The notes under the pieces were generated by a model, which was not told where the DNA came from, did not search any database, and saw only the letters and a program-made list of their open reading frames with translations. The position numbers and the translations under genes were made by a program. Positions 53,101-64,000 of a stretch of 64,000 nt of DNA are shown one piece after another (within the stretch, counting starts at the first letter, position 1; the number at the start of each line of letters is the position of its first letter). Source of the DNA: Gerris lacustris (Eukaryota; Arthropoda; Insecta; Hemiptera; Gerridae); assembly GCA_951217055.1 (NCBI GenBank), contig OX578285.1, positions 63,037,442 to 63,101,441 on the forward strand, in the 5' to 3' direction.

Positions 53101-56100
53101 AGAGAAAAGTACAGTTTGCGCGTCATGAGTTGTCTTATTTAGTTAGTTTTATTGCCCTGGCTGAGTGACTGCTTGAAGGTGTATGCTCTTTAACTTAAAT
53201 GGCATGAGAGAAAAGTACAGTTTGCGCGTCATGAGTGGTTTTATTTAGTTAGTTTTATTGCCCTGGCTGAGTGACTGCTTGGAGGTGTATGCTCTTTAAC
53301 TTAAATGGCATTAGAGAAAAGTACAGTTTGCGCGTCATGAGTTGTCTTATTTAGTTAGTTTTATTGCCCTGGCTGAGTGACTGCTTGTAGGGGTATGCTC
53401 TTTAACTTAAATGGCATTAGAGAAAAGTACAGTTTGCGCGTCATAAGTTGTCTTATTTAGTTAGGTTTATTGCCCTGGCTGAGTGACTGCTTGGAGGTGT
53501 ATGCTCTTTAACTTTAATGGCATTAGAGAAAAGTACAGTTTGCGCGTCATGAGTTGTCTTATTTAGTTAGTTTTATTGCCCTGGCTGAGTGACTGCTTGT
53601 AGGTGTATGCTCTTTAACTTAAATGGCATTAGAGAAAAGTACAGTTTGCGCGTCATGAGTTGTCTTATTTAGTTAGTTTTATTGTCCTGGCTGAGTGACT
53701 GCTTGTATGTGTATGGTCTTTAACTTAAATGTCATTAGAGAAAAGTACAGTTTGCGCGTCATGAGTTGTCATATTTAGTTAGTTTTATTGCCCTGGCTGA
53801 GTGACTGCTTGTAGGTGTATGCTCTTTAACCTTAATGGCATTAGAGAAAAGTACAGTTTGCGCGTCATGAGTTGTCTTATTTAGTTAGTTTTATTGTCCT
53901 GGCTGAGTGACTGCTTGTATGTGTATGGTCTTTAACTTAAATGTCATTAGAGAAAAGTACAGTTTGCGCGTCATGAGTTGTCTTATTTAGTTAGTTTTAT
54001 TGCCCTGGCTGAGTGACTGCTTGTAGGTGTATGCTCTTTAACTTAAATGGCATTAGAGAAAAGTACAGTTTGCGCGTCATGAGTTGTCTTATTTAGTTAG
54101 GTTTATTGCCCTGGCTGAGTGACTGCTTGGAGGTGTATGCTCTTTAACTTTAATGGCATTAGTGAAAAGTACAGTTTGCGCGTCATGAGTTGTCTTATTT
54201 AGTTAGTTTTATTGCCCTGGCTGAGTGACTGCTTGTAGGTGTATGCTCTTTAACTTAAATGGCATTAGAGAAAAGTACAGTTTGCGCGTCATGAGTTGTC
54301 TTATTTAGTTAGTTTTATTGTCCTGGCTGAGTGACTGCTTGTATGTGTATGGTCTTTAACTAAAATGTCATTAGAGAAAAGTACAGTTTGCGCGTCATGA
54401 GTTGTCATATTTAGTTAGTTTTATTGCCCTGGCTGAGTGACTGGTTGTAGGTGTATGCTCTTTAACTTAAATGGCATTAGAGAAAAGTACAGTTTGCGCG
54501 TCATGAGTTGTCTTATTTAGTTAGTTTTATTGCCCTGGCTGAGTGACTGCTTGTAGGTTTATGCTCTTTAACTTAAATGGCATGAGAGAAAAGTACAGTT
54601 TGCGCGTCATGAGTTGTCTTATTTAGTTAGTTTTAGTGTCCTGGCTGAGTGACTGCTTGTATGTGTATGGTCTTTAACTTAAATGTCATTAGAGAAAAGT
54701 ACAGTTTGCGCGTCATGAGTTGTCTTATTTAGTTAGTTTTATTGTCCTGGCTGAGTGACTGCTTGTATGTGTATGGTCTTTAACTTAAATGTCATTAGAG
54801 AAAAGTACAGTTTGCGCGTCATGAGTTGTCATATTTAGTTAGTTTTATTGCCCTGGCTGAGTGACTGCTTGTAGGTGTATGCTCTTTAACTTAAATGGCA
54901 TTAGAGAAAAGTACAGTTTGCGCGTCATGAGTTGTCTTATTTAGTTAGTTATATTGCCCTGGCTGAGTGACTGCTTGTAGGTGTATGCTCTTTAACTAAA
55001 ATGGCATTAGAGAAAAGTACAGTTTGCGCGTCATGAGTTGTCTTATTTAGTTAGTTTTATTGTCCTGGCTGAGTGACTGCTTGTATGTGTATGGTCTTCA
55101 ACTTAAATGTCATTAGAGAAAAGTACAGTTTGCGCGTCATGAGTTGTCTTATTTAGTTAGTTTTATTGCCCTGGCTGAGTGACTGCTTGTAGGTGTATGC
55201 TCTTTAACTTAAATGGCATTAGAGAAAAGTACAGTTCGCGCGTCATGAGTTGTCCTATTTAGTTAGTTTTATTGTCCTGGCTGAGTGACTGCTTGGAGGT
55301 GTATGCTCTTTAACTTAAATGGCATTAGAGAAAAGTACAGTTTGCGCGTCATGAGTTGTCTTATTTAGTTAGTTTTATTGTCCTGGCTGAGTGACTGCTT
55401 GTATGTGTATGGTCTTTAACTTAAATGTCATTAGAGAAAAGTACAGTTTGCGCGTCATGAGTTGTCTTATTTAGTTAGTTTTATTGTCCTGGCTGAGTGA
55501 CTGCTTGGAGGTGTATGCTCTTTAACTTAAATGGCATTAGAGAAAAGTACAGTTTGCGCGTCATGAGTTGTCTTATTTAGTTAGTTTTATTGCCCTGGCT
55601 GAGTGACTGCTTGGAGGTGTATGCTCTTTAACTTAAATGGCATGAGAGAAAAGTACAGTTTGCGCGTCATGAGTGGTTTTATTTAGTTAGTTTTATTGCC
55701 CTGGCTGAGTGACTGCTTGGAGGTGTATGCTCTTTAACTTAAATGGCATTAGAGAAAAGTACAGTTTGCGCGTCATGAGTTGTCTTATTTAGTTAGTTTT
55801 ATTGCCCTGGCTGAGTGACTGCTTGTAGGTGTATGCTCTTTAACTTAAATGGCATTAGAGAAAAGTACAGTTTGCGCGTCATGAGTTGTCTTATTTAGTT
55901 AGGTTTATTGCCCTGGCTGAGTGACTGCTTGGAGGTGTATGCTCTTTAACTTTAATGGCATTAGAGAAAAGTACAGTTTGCGCGTCATGAGTTGTCTTAT
56001 TTAGTTAGTTTTATTGCCCTGGCTGAGTGACTGCTTGTAGGTGTATGCTCTTTAACTTAAATGGCATTAGAGAAAAGTACAGTTTGCGCGTCATGAGTTG

Positions 56101-58016
56101 TCTTATTTAGTTAGTTTTATTGTCCTGGCTGAGTGACTGCTTGTATGTGTATGGTCTTTAACTTAAATGTCATTAGAGAAAAGTACAGTTTGCGCGTCAT
56201 GAGTTGTCATATTTAGTTAGTTTTATTGCCCTGGCTGAGTGACTGCTTGTAGGTGTATGCTCTTTAACTTAAATGGCACTAGAGAAGAGTACAGTTTGCG
56301 CGTCATGAGTTGTCTTATTTAGTTAGTTTTATTGCCCTGGCTGAGTGACTGCTTGTAGGTGTATGCTCTTTAACTTAAATGGCATTAGAGAAAAGTACAG
56401 TTTGCGCGTCATGAGTTGTCTTATTTAGTTAGTTTTATTGTCCTGGCTGAGTGACTGCTTGTATGTGTATGGTCTTTAACTTAAATGTCATTAGAGAAAA
56501 GTACAGTTTGCGCGTCATGAGTTGTCTTATTTAGTTAGTTTTATTGCCCTGGCTGAGTGACTGCTTGTAGGTGTATGCTCTTTAACTTAAATGGCATTAG
56601 AGAAAAGTACAGTTCGCGCGTCATGAGTTGTCCTATTTAGTTAGTTTTATTGTCCTGGCTGAGTGACTGCTTGGAGGTGTATGCTCTTTAACTTAAATGG
56701 CATTAGAGAAAAGTACAGTTTGCGCGTCATAAGTTGTCTTATTTAGTTAGTTTTATTGTCCTGGCTGAGTGACTGCTTGTATGTGTATGGTCTTTAACTT
56801 AAATGTCATTAGAGAAAAGTACAGTTTGCGCGTCATGAGTTGTCTTATTTAGTTAGTTTTATTGCCCTGGCTGAGTGACTGCTTGTAGGTGTATGCTCTT
56901 TAACTTAAATGGCATTAGAGAAAAGTACAGTTCGCGCGTCATGAGTTGTCCTATTTAGTTAGTTTTATTGTCCTGGCTGAGTGACTTCTTGGAGGTGTAT
57001 GCTCTTTAACTTAAATGGCATTAGAGAAAAGTACAGTTTGCGCGTCATGAGTTGTTTTATTTAGTTAGTTTTATTGTCCTGGCTGAGTGACTGCTTGTAT
57101 GTGTATGCTCTTTAACTTAAATGGCATTAGAGAAAAGTACAGTTTGCGCGTCATGAGTTGTCTTATTTAGTTAGGTTTATTGTCCTGGCTGAGTGACTGC
57201 TTTGAGGTATATGCTCTTTAACTTAAATGGCATTAGAGAAAAGTACAGTTTGCGCGTCATGAGTTGTCTTATTTAGTTAGGTTTATTGCCCTGGCTGAGT
57301 GACTGCTTGGAGGTGTATGCTCTTTAACTTAAATGGCATTAGAGAAAAGTACAGTTTGCGCGTCATGAGTTGTCTTATTTAGTTAGTTTTATTGCCCTGG
57401 CTGAGTGACTGCTTGTAGGTGTATGCTCTTTAACTTAAATGGCATTAGAGAAAAGTACAGTTTGCGCGTCATGAGTTGTCTTATTTAGTTAGGTTTATTG
57501 CCCTGGCTGAGTGACTGCTTGGAGGTGTATGCTCTTTAACTTTAATGGCATTAGAGAAAAGTACAGTTTGCGCGTCATGAGTTGTCTTATTTAGTTAGTT
57601 TTATTGCCCTGGCTGAGTGACTGCTTGGAGGTGTATGCTCTTTAACTTAAATGGCATTACAGAAAAGTACAGTTTGCGCGTCATGAGTTGTCTTATTTAG
57701 TTAGTTTTATTGCCCTGGCTGAGTGACTGCTTGTAGGTGTATGCTTTTTAACTTAAATGGCATTAGAGGAAAGTACAGTTTGCGCGTCATGAGTTGTCTT
57801 ATTTAGTTAGTTTTATTGCCCTGGCTGAGTGACTGCTTGTAGGTGTATGCTCTTTAACTTAAATGGCATTAGAGAAAAGTACAGTTCGCGCGTCATGAGT
57901 TGTCTTATTTAGTTAGGTTTATTGTCCTGGCTGAGTGACTGCTTGTATGTGTATGGTCTTTAACTTAAATGTCATTAGGGAAAAGTACAGTTTGCGCGTT
58001 ATCAGTTGTCTTATTT
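47149..58016 (+). repeat. 106 bp satellite array, about 102 monomers, with higher-order structure
   Basis: Uniform head-to-tail monomers containing TTATTTAGTTAG, TGGCTGAGTGACTGCTTGG, AGGTGTATGCTCTTTAAC, ATGGCATTAGAG and AAGTACAGTTTGCGCGTC. The period is exactly 106 bp; landmark positions 53705 to 57945 differ by exactly 40 x 106. A 103 bp variant lacking 3 bp (TTTGCGCATGAG) occurs near 47301, 48570, 50157, 51532 and 52907, 12, 15, 13 and 13 monomers apart. From about 53.7 kb a variant with GTATGTGTATGGTC and ATGTCATTAG recurs, mostly every third monomer (318 bp). The array has no ORF above background. The right end is abrupt at 58016 (TTATTT then GACAGCGCGGG). Confidence 0.97.
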
Positions 58017-60049
58017 GACAGCGCGGGAAAAAATAGTGTAGAGAGCCAATGAGAGGTTAGGATTTTGAATTCTAGAACATCAGGCCAACTAGGCAAAGAA
58101 AAATGCCACTGGCCCCACCCCTCCCATAGGCCTAGTAACTTTTTTTTTAACGTTTAGGTTTACCAATCTGAGTGTTAAAAGTTACAGCTCGCACACGCGC
58201 ATACTGTAGGCTGTATATATTACTCAATGAAGTTCACAGTCTATCCAAACATATTTTAGAACCGTCCACCGTCCACCGGCTGTTTGACTCTAGAAGAGCT
58301 GCTTACATAAAAGAGTTTAGTTACCTCAACCGTTTAGGCACTGATAACCTATTAAGCTGTTCAAAGTGTTTTGTAGAAATAAATTATTTGTTGAGAGATT
58401 TTTATATACTTAGATTTAGGGACTTGACTAACGAAAATGCACTTCTTCAATTTAATTTACTACGTTAATATGTTGAAAGAGTTTTGCGGAAATAAAATAT
58501 TTGTTGAGAGACTTTTATATTCCTTTGATTTAGTGACTCCACTAACGATTCATTTTAATGTTAAATTTAATTTTTTGATTGAATTTTAACATTTCAATGT
58601 GAATAAACTAAAATAATTAGCACATTAGCCAACGATAAATACTACTTGCTTATTAATTACAATTAATACAGTACTACCAAGGCAATTAAAGCAAACTTTA
58701 GTCAGAATTAGGGGTGATTGAATAATCCGATTTATTTTGAATTCAGTTTAAATTTTAGTAATACATTCAACAATCAATACTCTGCTTTGCGTTCCCCAGT
58801 ATCATGTTATATTGGAACATGTCTATGTTTTGAGAGATAAAGCACAGACCAGTCTTTCTCCTTTCTTTAAAAATATTTAAATGATGATATAATTTCCAAG
58901 GTTTTAATCTACTTAACTTGCTTACAGGTAAACTAGTTCAACTTGATAATTGTCAGTAGTTTACCTATAAAAGTTAGTAGTATTGTCAAGATTTAAAATA
59001 GTTTAGAATAACATAAAAAGTTCACAATAGTCAATGAAATGATCAAGAGCAGAGTTGCTAAGAGGTTCGATAAAATCATATATCGGCAGTCGATTAGAGA
59101 GAGAAATGGCAAGAAAGCTGTGTTAGCACGAGTTCGGTATGAGGAACAAGGGGTCCCGACTACCAGACCAAATAACTAGTCTTTTAAAGAGGGTTTTCCA
59201 CTCTGGCACTGCTAAGCTTTCTAAACGTCATTATCGCAACTTTGAGACCTACAAGGAAAATATCCGGTCTCGGAAAAATATAAGAAATTAAAAGCTAAGG
59301 AGGAGAAAAGGCCGGGTGTAGTGTGAAGGAGCGAGGGTTGTCCAATTGCTACGAATCAAACAAGAATCGGATAAAGCTAAATTCTGCTGTGACCATTGTC
59401 GTCTTTCAGACCCTTTCCTCAAAACCAAACTCTCCATTAGCGTTTCCTTCCAGTGTCTACTAACCGGCAGAAATATAATCACCTCCTCCGCCTTTCTATT
59501 ATTAGAAATACAAAAAAATTCCATTACAGTGTATGTAATTCCTATAAAATTGAATTTGGAAAAAGTTAAAGAATAACGATTTCGACAAAACCAAATACTC
59601 AAAATATTTCCAGACTATGTTGCTATCGTGCAACGGCCACTATCAGTAAACCAATTACCCTCTTTGTAACTCGCTTATTTTTACTTTTGTACACTATACT
59701 TTTATTAGTTTCTCTAGTAAGAAAATTAATTAAATTTCTAGTATGATAATATTCTTACTAATTAAGTTTCTTTAGATGAGGTTTTGAGGAAGGGCTTTGA
59801 CTTATAATTCACCTTCTACTCCGTTTCGCATTCACATATTCCAGAAAAGAAAATATGACTTAATTATTTGTATTCTAGCTTAAAATTAAAAAATTACAAA
59901 GTAACTTTATGCACACATGACCATTCTAACTAATAATTGTCAATGATTATTTAAATTAAAATTTTCAGATTAGAAATAAACCTATAACGATTTCTATTGG
60001 TCATAAATATATTTGATAATACTATTTCGTATATAACTAATTGTACAAT
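58017..60049. other. Gene-free stretch right of the satellite
   Basis: No recognisable gene. ORFs of 98 codons (58172-58468) and 104/76 codons overlapping at 59288-59602 have no known motif. A degenerate ~113 bp duplication is visible: ATTTGTTGAGAGA..TTTTATAT occurs at about 58383 and about 58499. The rest is AT-rich. Confidence 0.4.
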
Positions 60050-60235
60050 TTGTTTTGTTTCTTTCTTTTACGTCCAGATTAAAATATCATTAACTTATTA
60101 CAGGATGGGGAATTCGGTCACTTACTTATCTAATCGATGTAATGATCAGTATAAAACTAGTCTCACCTCTCTCGGATTCCAACTCACCAGATTTATCTGT
60201 GTTTACACCTAGGTTTCAGGCGCCGGAGTTGCGAG
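60050..60235 (+). repeat. Dispersed repeat Z, copy 2
   Basis: Counterpart of 19855-20090 (CTTTCTTTTACGTCCAGATT, CGATGTAATGATCAGT, GTCTCACCTCTC, TTCCAACTCACCAGAT, CCTAGGTTTCAGGC), same orientation. Function unknown. Confidence 0.65.
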
Positions 60236-60559
60236 TGCGTTAACAACTCGCCTAACGCCGGTTCCCTTTGAGGAAACTTGTTAAGGGTTTCGAAGATCCT
60301 TCTCGAAACCGTTATGCCAAGAGTGATGTGTCTGTCCATCAGTCGCTCTTTGGTTCACATCTCCCGAATCGATTAAGCTTAAATGTTTTTATTTTTAATT
60401 TTCGAGTCAGATATCAAATGAATGCTGCTGCTGAGTAGGTTACAAGTATACAGGGTGGCCACGATAAACTGGCTCACCCTGTTATCTCTTTTATTTTTGA
60501 AGATAGAGAAAAAATGTAAATGGTAACTCACCTTGGATTTTCGCGTAGTTTTATAATAT
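60236..60559. other. Intergenic with a small ACAGGGTG inverted repeat
   Basis: Contains hairpin-prone TTTCGA..TCGAAA sequence near 60278-60310. ACAGGGTG (60450-60457) faces CACCCTGT (60475-60482), the size of an excised or minimal mariner-type element end. No gene. Confidence 0.4.
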
Positions 60560-61278
60560 GATTTCCAAAAATATTTTTATCTTATAGTTTCGACGGTATC
60601 TCTCTCAACTTTGTAATTTTAAATGGTAACCTATATTTTTTATATTTTTTTCTTAAAATAGATTGCTTTAGAAGAAAAATGAACCTTGAACCACCAAAAT
60701 CGGTTGAGAATTGACAGAGATATTGAGTTTTCAATGTAACAAAAATGCCATCTAAGTATGTAAAGTACTGTAATAAAAGAAACCTCAAATTAAACGAAAT
60801 GATCTTAATTCTGTTTATTTCACTTATTTGTGTTAGTCGAATGCATTTACTGATCAAAAGTCAAATCTTTTTTCCATTCCGTTCCAAAACTTTAGAGAAA
60901 AGGAAGATTGTCGACACACTGATCAAAAGAGGTCATACTAACGATGTTCCTGTATGGAATGGAATGAAGGTTTTACTTTTGATCAGTAAATGCATTCATC
61001 TAACCTAAATAAGTGAAAAACAAAGTAAAATAAATTGAATTAAGATTTTTTTTTTTTTTTTTAGATTTAGTATTTTGCATACTTAGATAGCATTTTTGAT
61101 ATATTGAAAACTGAATATCTCAGTCAATTCTCAACCGATTTTGTTGGTTCAAGGCTCATTTTTCTTCTAAAGCAATCTTTTTTAAGAAAAAAATATAAAA
61201 AATATAGGTTACCATTTAAAATTACAAAGTTGAGTGAGATACCGCCGAAACTATAAGATAAAAATATTTTTGGAAATC
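60560..61278. mobile_element. 719 bp fold-back element with ~310 bp inverted arms
   Basis: GATTTCCAAAAATATTTT at 60560 pairs with its inverse ending at 61278. The pairing runs inward for about 310 bp with scattered mismatches to TGCATTTACTGATCAAAAG near 60843-60861 / 60970-60990. The small loop is itself partly self-complementary (CCATTCCGTTCC versus GGAATGGAATG). The two ORFs of about 90 codons on opposite strands are mirror products of the arms. A TAT is found on both sides, possibly a short target duplication. Most like a large MITE. Confidence 0.8.
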
Positions 61279-62699
61279 TATACACTATAAAGCCGCATGG
61301 CTAACTCACTCACTCACTCACTGACATTAATGTTTACCCACTTCCAGAAGAGCTAGAGACTTGAGGTTTGCGCCATTCGACGCGCAATGTCCGTATTGTG
61401 AACCAAAATAAGTATAAAAAATTTACTTTTCCTACTCCTTCCCCCCCTAAAAAAATAAAAATGGCCGACTTGATTTTTTAGCTGTTTTGGGGCTAATTGC
61501 AGCTAAACGGTAAGTCGTATTGGAAAACGGACAGCACCAGCGGTAACTGATTTTAAAAAATCTACAACATTGGTTCTATGACTTTTTTCGTACCTTTATC
61601 GGTTGTACCCTAAATAGTGATAATTTTGAATTTTTTTTTGTTTTCATTGTTTCAATTTGTTTACTTTGAATGACCGTATTTTTTACAATTGTAGACCGAT
61701 TTTATTTCTGATTTGGGCGCTTAAATCTCACACTAATGCTCTTTAAATTGAGTATATTATATTTTATTAGTTCATCCTATTTGCTGAGAACGAGAGAGTA
61801 CACTTTTTCTTGTGTGCCGTGTCACGTGACCACTTTTTTGGTTTTTAATATTGTGTCGTATATCATTTGAAAGGCCTTGATTTGTACAATAAAGCTATTA
61901 TATTTATTTATTTATTTAAAATGTTGTACATGTACTTTTGTACCGATTTTTAATTTTGTTGTAGGTTAAAGGGTTTGAATAATTTTTTGTTATCAGGTTA
62001 TTTTATTTATATTTGTTTATTAGTTAAATTAATGCCCTTTTGTATTGTTTCTATTTTTTAAATATAATTTTGGTACCTTAGGCCTTAGAGTACAGAGGTA
62101 CAACTGTCAAAGTTAATCTTTTATCATATGATGTATATCGTTGAAAAGCTCTTGAATAGTGGATTAATTTTCGTTACGTTCTATTTTGTGGTATTTTTAG
62201 TTTTGAGGGGGGTAAAATTGAACAAAAACTGTTTAAAAAGCGGTTTTTACGATTTCTTTTTTTTTTTTTTTTTTCTTCTTCTTTTTTATCAAATTTATTA
62301 TATGTGCGTTAACAGTTGGCACATGTTGAGGGCTTTGTTTCTCCGAAAAATCTTGGTTAGTACCAAAGTTATTAAATATTTACTGGAACAGTGCCGCGCC
62401 GTAAGAAGACAGAGACGGGAATATGTCCGATTTTCCCATCCCCTCTCGTTGCTCCTGTCACCCCACCTTACTCAATCCCCTCTACAACTCCACAGCCTAA
62501 GATACTAGCTCACTTTCTTACCTTTGCACTGTTTTATGCAAATTATAACTGTATAATTATCCCACTTGGCTAAAATACCACAACATTACCACCCACAACC
62601 TCCTACAACATTACCAGATCTTACAAGTACCTGGCATAATATATCTACCTGGCCACTCGACGGGCAAAGGCTGGCCGCAGGCCAGCCGAGACCGGCGAG
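61277..62699 (+). mobile_element. Helitron-like tandem unit 1
   Basis: Starts TCTATACACTATAAAGCCGC followed by a CTCA tetramer run and GACATTAATGTTTACCCAC. It ends CTCGACGGGCAAAGG, a perfect hairpin GGCTGGCCGCAGGCCAGCC (62669-62687) and CCGGCGAG. Internally conserved with unit 2: GTCACGTGACCAC and TATATCATTTGAAAGGCC. No transposase or helicase ORF. Terminal TC/TATA start and 3' hairpin are reminiscent of non-autonomous Helitron/Helentron elements; that assignment is inference. Confidence 0.55.
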
Positions 62700-63962
62700 T
62701 CTATCTACTATAAAGCCGCATGGCTAACTCACTCACTCACTGACATTAATGTTTACCCACTTCCAGAAGAGCTAGAGACTTGAGGTTTGCGCCATTCGAC
62801 GCACAATGTCCATATTGTGAACCAAAATAATTATAAAAAGTTCACTTTTCCCACTCCTTCCCCCCCTAAAAAACTAAAAATAGCCGACTTGATTTTTAAG
62901 CTGTTTTGGGGCTTATTGCAGCTAAACGGTAATTCGTATTGGAAAACGGATAGCACCAGCTGTAACTGATTTTAAAAGATCTACAACTTTGGTTCTTTGA
63001 CTTTTTGTCGTATCTCTATCGGTTGTACCCTAAATGCTGATAACTTTGGATTTTTTTGTTTTTTATTTTTTTCTATTTTTGACTTTGAATGGCCATATCT
63101 TTTACAATTGTTGACTGATTTTATTTCTGATTGGGGTGCTCAAATCTCACAGTAAGGCTCTTTAAATTGAGTATATTATATTTCATTAGGTCATGCTATT
63201 TGCTGAGAACATGAGAGTACACTTTTCTTTTGTGCCGTGTCACGTGACCACTTTTTTGGTTTTTAATATTGTGTCGTATATCATTTGAAAGGCCATAATT
63301 TGTGCATTAAACCTATTTTATTTGTTTATTTTTTAAAAATTTTGTACCCGTACTTTTGTACCGATTTATAATTTTGTTGTAGGTGAAAGGGTTTAAATAA
63401 TTATTTGCTATTAGGTTTTTTTATTTATATTTATTTATTAGTTAAATTAATGCCCTTTTGTATTGTTTGTTTTTTAAAAATATAATTTTGGTACCCTTAG
63501 AGTACAGGAGTACAAATGACAAAATTGAATCGTTTATAATATAATATGATGTATATCGTTGTAAAGCTCTTGAATAGTAGATTAATTTCTGTTGGTTCAA
63601 TTTTGTGTTGTTTTTTTTGGGAGGGGGGGGGGGTAAAATTTAAAAAACTGTTTATATAGCGGTTTTTACGTGTTGTTTGCTGTGTTATTTGTTTATTAAA
63701 TAATGTCCGACCTTCCCATTCCCTCCCGTCACTCCTGTCATCCCCATATTACTCAATCCCCTCTATAACTCCACAGTCAATCGCTTTCTTACTTTGCCCT
63801 GTTAGTTTACTTAGTCATTTTTAGACTGCGAATAATTATAATTGTATTATTAACCCACCTCCTAAAACATTACGAGATCTTACAAGTACCAACTACTATA
63901 CAAGTGCCTGGCAAATATGTACCTGGCCACTCGACGGGCAAAGGCTGGCCAAGACCGGCGAG
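62700..63962 (+). mobile_element. Helitron-like tandem unit 2
   Basis: Direct repeat of unit 1 (1,263 bp versus 1,423 bp) at roughly 85-90% similarity by eye. It starts TCTATCTACTATAAAGCCGC and ends GGCTGGCCAAGACCGGCGAG. Here about 12 bp of the terminal hairpin of unit 1 are missing. A G-run of about 12 lies at 63620-63632. Confidence 0.55.
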
Positions 63963-64000
63963 TCTATACACTATAAAGCCGCTTGGCTAACTGACTCACT
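63963..64000 (+). mobile_element. Helitron-like tandem unit 3, start only
   Basis: TCTATACACTATAAAGCCGC begins a third unit directly after unit 2; the window ends 38 bp later. Confidence 0.55.

Noticed and set aside
47149..58016. A self-cleaving hammerhead ribozyme in the 106 bp satellite, as known for some animal satellites
   Set aside because: I looked for CTGATGA and GAAA core elements in both strands of the monomer. CTGAGTGA is the closest, and the partner GAAA with the cleavage triplet is not placed to form the fold.
47149..58016. CRISPR-like array
   Set aside because: There are no unique spacers between repeats: whole 106 bp monomers abut each other, and the context is eukaryotic mobile DNA.
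59288..59602. Overlapping ORFs of 104 (-) and 76 (+) codons as a host gene
   Set aside because: Mutual antisense overlap, no domain, no splice or promoter signals.
60582..61008. Two ORFs of 91 (-) and 87 (+) codons
   Set aside because: They lie on the inverted arms of the 719 bp fold-back and share mirror-image segments.

Overview
The window reads as a stretch of repeat-dominated nuclear DNA from an arthropod, most likely an insect. The evidence is an errantivirus-type (gypsy-like, env-bearing) endogenous retrovirus, three BEL/Pao LTR retrotransposons, two kinds of non-LTR retrotransposon, a tRNA-headed SINE, remnants of mariner and PIF/Harbinger transposases, many inverted-repeat elements, and about 11 kb of satellite DNA. 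The base composition is strongly AT-rich. I find no bacterial signals and no host protein-coding gene I can defend. One possible promoter plus mini-exon lies at 22.09-22.27 kb.

Layout. 0-9.6 kb: a decayed errantivirus (leader repeats, gag, a -1 frameshift site, protease, shredded pol, env 3' half). It is interrupted by an unknown ~0.9 kb insert in gag and by a 2.0 kb TIR transposon. That transposon ends 5 bp from a perfect 295 bp palindrome made from env sequence. 9.6-10.2 kb: a truncated PIF/Harbinger copy ending in a (TA)n tract. 10.2-12.1 kb: small repeats. 12.1-19.0 kb: a nearly intact, young BEL/Pao element (copy 1, + strand). Its LTRs differ at only about two bases, but its ORF is broken by a 7 bp duplication and it has lost a conserved RNase H aspartate. 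19-26.4 kb: a mosaic of MITE-like repeats, a dimeric-head SINE, a mariner fold-back with a nested insertion, and two stray satellite monomers.

26.4-35.6 kb: an old BEL/Pao element on the minus strand (copy 2), split by a 5'-truncated CR1/Jockey-like LINE. 35.65-38.7 kb: a second, 5'-truncated LINE (+ strand) whose 3' UTR runs straight into a short array of 106 bp repeats. 38.7-45 kb: a third BEL/Pao element on the minus strand (copy 3), with a minisatellite in its leader to about 46.15 kb. 46.79-47.15 kb: the 3' end of the same LINE family again. 47.15-58.02 kb: about 102 monomers of the same 106 bp repeat, organised into 12-15-mer higher-order repeats in the first half and 318 bp trimers in the second. 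58-64 kb: sequence without genes, a 719 bp fold-back element, and head-to-tail 1.3-1.4 kb Helitron-like units running off the end.

The most unusual feature is the link between a LINE 3' end and the 106 bp satellite. The junction between the LINE 3' UTR and the first repeat is the same at two loci 9 kb apart. This suggests that the large satellite expanded from tandem repeats carried in, or captured by, a LINE tail. The genes do not form a pathway; their relations are those of nested and decaying mobile DNA.
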